57,890 nucleotides of DNA from Bacteroidota bacterium (GTDB lineage Bacteria; Bacteroidota; Bacteroidia; UKL13-3), in NCBI GenBank assembly GCA_947456185.1, contig CANGPW010000006.1:1-57890 (forward strand), given 5' to 3'. Position numbers and translations under genes: made by a program. Shown piece after piece: positions 54,744 through 57,890 of this stretch; position 1 is the first letter of the stretch, and each line of letters starts with the position of its first letter. The notes beneath the pieces were generated by a model, which saw only the letters and a list, made by a program, of their open reading frames with translations, searched no databases and was not told where the DNA came from.

Positions 54744-55874
54744 TTACTTTCTCCAAAACCTCCAGCCTAAGGAAAATTCCATAAAATCTGAGCTTAAAAT
54801 ATTGTATTTATTATTGCTACCTTTAAAATAACAACCAACAAATAACTTTTTAACTGGGAAATAGGTTAAACCAAAACGCACATAAACAGGACGTTTTATT
54901 TTATCGATATCATAAAAATAATAATATAATTCAAGGGGAATGGTTAACTTACCAATATTTAATTCATTACAAAAACCAATTGCTGCAAGCCATTTATCTC
55001 TTTCTTTTACTTGGCTTGGAATTAAATTGGGTTCATCGTTTAGAGCATTAGAAGCATCATAAAATAAATCAGCACCAATTCCAATATTATAAATTTTATT
55101 AATTGGTTTCATGATTGCTTGGTGATAAGCAAATACAGGAAATTGTCTGCGGTAAGCAAAAGTTCCATGTTCACGATAAGCACCTGCTAAAAAAGTGGTG
55201 TAAAAAACTTTTTTATTAAAAGTAGAAACATCATAATTCTTCATTTTGTTATAAGGTGTTTCCTTTAAAAAAAAACTCATTCCACCTTTTAAATAGTAAA
55301 TATTAATTCCTCCGTTAGGCATAATAAAACCACCATTGGAAGAATGAAAAAAACCTGTTTCTATGTTTAAATCAAAATGATTACTTATTTTTCTATTATA
55401 AATTGCAGCCAATTCAACAGCAAAATTCAAGGGAGTACTTATGGCTCTATTATCAAAATTTGATTTATACTTAAAACTTTTGGTAACATAAGCACCACCA
55501 ATACCTAATTTACCACAAAACTCAGCATTTTTATGTTTTAGTAACCTGAATTGCATAAACGGAAGAATGGAATAACTGATACCAAATGTATCGGGTTTAT
55601 TCATAAAAATAGTTCTAAAACTAATTCCAACACGTGGAATTCCATAAGTTAGATGCCAATTTTTAGTACCATTAACCTGTTTTATGAAATCGAATTGAAA
55701 ACCTGTAACAATACCATCCATGCTTTCTCCGGTAGTATTAATTTTATTTGGAGCTATATGATAACCATTAATAAAACTTAAACCAATAGCCATATTGTTG
55801 CTTTTCATCAATTGCCCTTGGCAAGGAATGGAAATACATAAATAAAATAAAAAATGTAAATTTATATTTTTCAT
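54744..55874 (-). CDS. PagL-like lipid A 3-O-deacylase / acyloxyacyl hydrolase-type barrel
   Basis: A 376-residue outer-membrane protein with a signal peptide (cleavage near CQG/Q). The motif FFHSSNGGFIMPNGGIN (about 175-191), with H177, S179 and N180, is the H-x-S-N signature of PagL-like enzymes, which trim acyl chains from lipid A. Proteobacterial PagL is about 150-180 residues; here about 200 extra residues follow (about 200-376), probably further barrel strands. With lptD at the other end of the window it is a second LPS-related gene, though not linked. Activity inferred only from the motif. Confidence 0.6.
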   Translation of the reverse strand: MKNINLHFLFYLCISIPCQGQLMKSNNMAIGLSFINGYHIAPNKINTTGESMDGIVTGFQFDFIKQVNGTKNWHLTYGIPRVGISFRTIFMNKPDTFGISYSILPFMQFRLLKHKNAEFCGKLGIGGAYVTKSFKYKSNFDNRAISTPLNFAVELAAIYNRKISNHFDLNIETGFFHSSNGGFIMPNGGINIYYLKGGMSFFLKETPYNKMKNYDVSTFNKKVFYTTFLAGAYREHGTFAYRRQFPVFAYHQAIMKPINKIYNIGIGADLFYDASNALNDEPNLIPSQVKERDKWLAAIGFCNELNIGKLTIPLELYYYFYDIDKIKRPVYVRFGLTYFPVKKLFVGCYFKGSNNKYNILSSDFMEFSLGWRFWRK

Positions 55875-55956
55875 TAATAGCTATAAAGTGCAATATAATG
55901 TGTAATTTATTACGTAACGAAAACTTCAAAAATGTAATTGAAATAGAAAAATAAAG

Positions 55957-57890
55957 CTATAAATGTTTCAATCTTTCTTCTAACTCTATAATATCAATTA
56001 CTAATACTTCACGGGCTTTACTTCCTTTAAAAGGACCAACAATTCCAGCTTTTTCAAGCTGATCAATTAAACGGCCGGCACGGTTATAACCCAAATTTAG
56101 TTTACGCTGTAATAAAGAGGTAGAACCTTGCTGACTAGAAACTATTAAATGTGCAGCTTCGTTAAACAATTCGTCTTTATCCTTGCTATCAAACATTTCT
56201 CCTCCCCCACCAAAATCGTCACCCTCTATACTTACTAATGGTAATAAATATGGTTCATTTCCACTTTGGCTACCAATAAAATCTGCAATTCTTTCTACTT
56301 CTGGTGTATCAACAAATGCGCACTGAATACGAATCAAATCGTTTCCATTGCTGAAAAGCATGTCACCTTTACCTATTAATTGGTCAGCACCATTTGCATC
56401 TAAAATAGTTCTAGAATCTATTTTTTGAGAAACCCTAAACGCTAATCTTGCAGGGAAATTTGCTTTGATAGTTCCTGTTATAATATTAACTGAAGGTCGT
56501 TGCGTAGCTAATATTAAGTGTATTCCAATGGCACGCGCTAACTGAGCCAAACGGGCAATTGGTAGTTCTACTTCTTTACCAGCTGTCATCATTAAATCGG
56601 CTAACTCATCAATTACCACAACAATATAAGGTAAAAAACGATGTGCTAATTTATCAGTTGGAACTAATTTACGGGTTAAAAACTTTGCATTGTATTCTTT
56701 TAAATTTCTGGCGTTTGCATCTTTAAGTAAGTCGTACCTTTCGTCCATTTCCTTACAAAGCGAACTCAGTGTATTTACCACTAGTTTAGTATCAGTTATA
56801 ATGGCATCAGAATCACCAGGAATTTTAGCTAAAAAATGTCGTTCAATGGTTTTGTATATGTTTAATTCTACTTTTTTGGGATCAACCAAAACAAACTTGA
56901 TTTGAGATGGATGTTTTTTGTATAACAATGAAACAAGTATCGCATTTAACCCAACTGATTTCCCTTGTCCGGTAGCTCCCGCCATTAACAAATGAGGCAT
57001 TTTAGCCAAATCGGCTACAAATACTTCATTAGAAATTGTTTTTCCAAATGCAATGGGCAAATCCATGTCAGCATTAACAAATTTGGCCGATGCAATTAAG
57101 CTCCTCATTGGAACCATAGAAGGATTGGAGTTTGGTACTTCTATACCAATTGTTCCCTTGCCCGGAATTGGAGCAATGATTCTAATTCCTAATGCAGCTA
57201 AACTTAAAGCTATATCGTCTTCTAAGTTTTTAATTTTTGCAATTCTAACACCATCTTGCGGTATAATTTCATATAACGTAACAGTTGGACCAACAGTAGC
57301 AGATATTTTTTTAATACCAATATTGTAATTTTTCAACGTATCCTCAATCATACGTGTTTTCTCACTTAATTCATTGGTATCAATGATTGATTTACTATCG
57401 CCATAATCAGTTAACAAGTCAATAGTTGGAAATGTATAACCTCTATATTCTAAAGTAGGATCGTAGGCTTCATCTATTCCAAAATGATTTTTAAATGTTG
57501 GAGCAGGTAATTCATCAAGAACATCTTTTACTTCTAAAACCAAACCGCTATTGGTTTTTAATGTTTCCTCATTGAATGGTATTGTTTCCTCCTGAGGAGG
57601 AAACACTTCCAATGGTGCATCTTCATCTATTGGAAATTCATTCTTTTCTAAGGCTGTTAAATCCTCTATAGGTCGTTCTACTAATAAAAAATTTTCTTCA
57701 TTTAAAGGTGCTAAATCTAATCCATCGGCTATAGTTATAGCGCCACCTTCGGTAAATATTTTATTGCCGATTGTAGCAGTTTCAGAATCTTCGTTTTGAT
57801 TAGGTGCAAGGTTATTTTCAAATAACGAAACAGCTTGTAGTTTGATATTTGGTTGATAGAATTCTATGTTAAATATTGCAATAGCAAAAA
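55957..57890 (-). CDS. ftsK: FtsK/SpoIIIE DNA translocase, 5' end outside the window
   Basis: The reverse frame stays open from 55957 to the window edge (about 644 residues in view), so it extends beyond the TTG at 57612; no stop interrupts 57613-57890. The visible start (FAIAIFNIEFYQP) is probably the region just after the membrane helices, then an acidic linker. The motor has the alpha domain (about GYTFPTIDLL onward), Walker A GATGQGKSVGLNA, DPKKVELNIY, Walker B VVIDELADLMM, and a C-terminal gamma winged helix (GSTSLLQRKLNLGYNRAGRLIDQLE) that reads KOPS-type sites. It pumps chromosome termini during division. Confidence 0.95.
   Translation of the reverse strand, partial: FAIAIFNIEFYQPNIKLQAVSLFENNLAPNQNEDSETATIGNKIFTEGGAITIADGLDLAPLNEENFLLVERPIEDLTALEKNEFPIDEDAPLEVFPPQEETIPFNEETLKTNSGLVLEVKDVLDELPAPTFKNHFGIDEAYDPTLEYRGYTFPTIDLLTDYGDSKSIIDTNELSEKTRMIEDTLKNYNIGIKKISATVGPTVTLYEIIPQDGVRIAKIKNLEDDIALSLAALGIRIIAPIPGKGTIGIEVPNSNPSMVPMRSLIASAKFVNADMDLPIAFGKTISNEVFVADLAKMPHLLMAGATGQGKSVGLNAILVSLLYKKHPSQIKFVLVDPKKVELNIYKTIERHFLAKIPGDSDAIITDTKLVVNTLSSLCKEMDERYDLLKDANARNLKEYNAKFLTRKLVPTDKLAHRFLPYIVVVIDELADLMMTAGKEVELPIARLAQLARAIGIHLILATQRPSVNIITGTIKANFPARLAFRVSQKIDSRTILDANGADQLIGKGDMLFSNGNDLIRIQCAFVDTPEVERIADFIGSQSGNEPYLLPLVSIEGDDFGGGGEMFDSKDKDELFNEAAHLIVSSQQGSTSLLQRKLNLGYNRAGRLIDQLEKAGIVGPFKGSKAREVLVIDIIELEERLKHL

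Noticed and set aside
57610-57612. TTG at 57612 as the real start of ftsK
   Set aside because: The frame continues open to the window edge with linker-like composition, and the protein would lack its membrane domain; the gene is cut by the window.
1-57890. tRNA, rRNA, riboswitch or mobile element
   Set aside because: Reading the spacers showed no cloverleaf, rRNA, conserved riboswitch core, transposase or terminal inverted repeats; most spacers are under 210 bases.

Overview
The window is AT-rich (about 30% GC by eye), gene-dense DNA from a member of the Bacteroidota. The evidence is two type IX secretion (T9SS) sorting domains (13336-15537, type A; 20756-23431, gliding-motility/CHU_C type), a DUF5777-YceI-cytochrome set, a b558-type three-subunit succinate dehydrogenase, Bacteroidota-style promoter boxes (TTG-N17..23-TAnnTTTG), A-rich leaders without Shine-Dalgarno sites, and frequent TTG/GTG starts. 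It reads as chromosome: housekeeping genes alternate with small accessory blocks. I saw no tRNA, rRNA, insertion sequence, prophage or CRISPR.

Layout. 1-4.7 kb: envelope genes, with the 3'-truncated LptD-like barrel divergent from a peptidoglycan amidase, an MCE (MlaD-like) protein and a 38-residue membrane peptide. 4.8-7.2 kb: a YfhO-type membrane protein. 7.6-11.1 kb: a compact light-harvesting cassette, made of a Crp/Fnr-type regulator, a DTE-motif proteorhodopsin and a 675-residue single-chain fusion of lycopene beta-cyclase (CrtY) with the Brp/Blh beta-carotene 15,15'-dioxygenase. 11.1-15.5 kb: TrhO, a GH53 galactanase lipoprotein and an Omp28-like T9SS protein. 15.7-20.6 kb: recF and sdhCAB. 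20.7-26.8 kb: a large T9SS adhesin-like protein, an FAD oxidoreductase, dapB and lepB. 26.9-30.8 kb: haem-motif lipoproteins, DUF5777, YceI and a hydrolase that lacks its nucleophile. 30.9-35.2 kb: DUF1573, two MFS transporters, recX and a DUF151/UVR nuclease-like protein. 35.4-46.6 kb: a surface-polysaccharide locus (SLBB export protein, Wzz, Wzy-like, two FdtA-type cupins, FdtB-type aminotransferase, Wzx, three glycosyltransferases). 46.7-57.9 kb: LysM protein, aroB-aroA, proline dehydrogenase, an unknown secreted protein, a TonB-dependent receptor, a PagL-like deacylase and the 5'-truncated ftsK.

The most interesting region is the rhodopsin cassette. The opsin has every residue expected of a green-tuned proton pump. 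It also has glycine at the helix-E position that opens the carotenoid-antenna window in xanthorhodopsin. The adjacent enzyme fusion would take lycopene through beta-carotene to retinal in one polypeptide. A strong terminator-like hairpin separates opsin from fusion and could set their ratio. Two dyads lie between the regulator and the opsin, one with the 5-N6-5 geometry of Crp/Fnr-family operators. The lycopene-forming genes (crtE, crtB, crtI) are not in the window.
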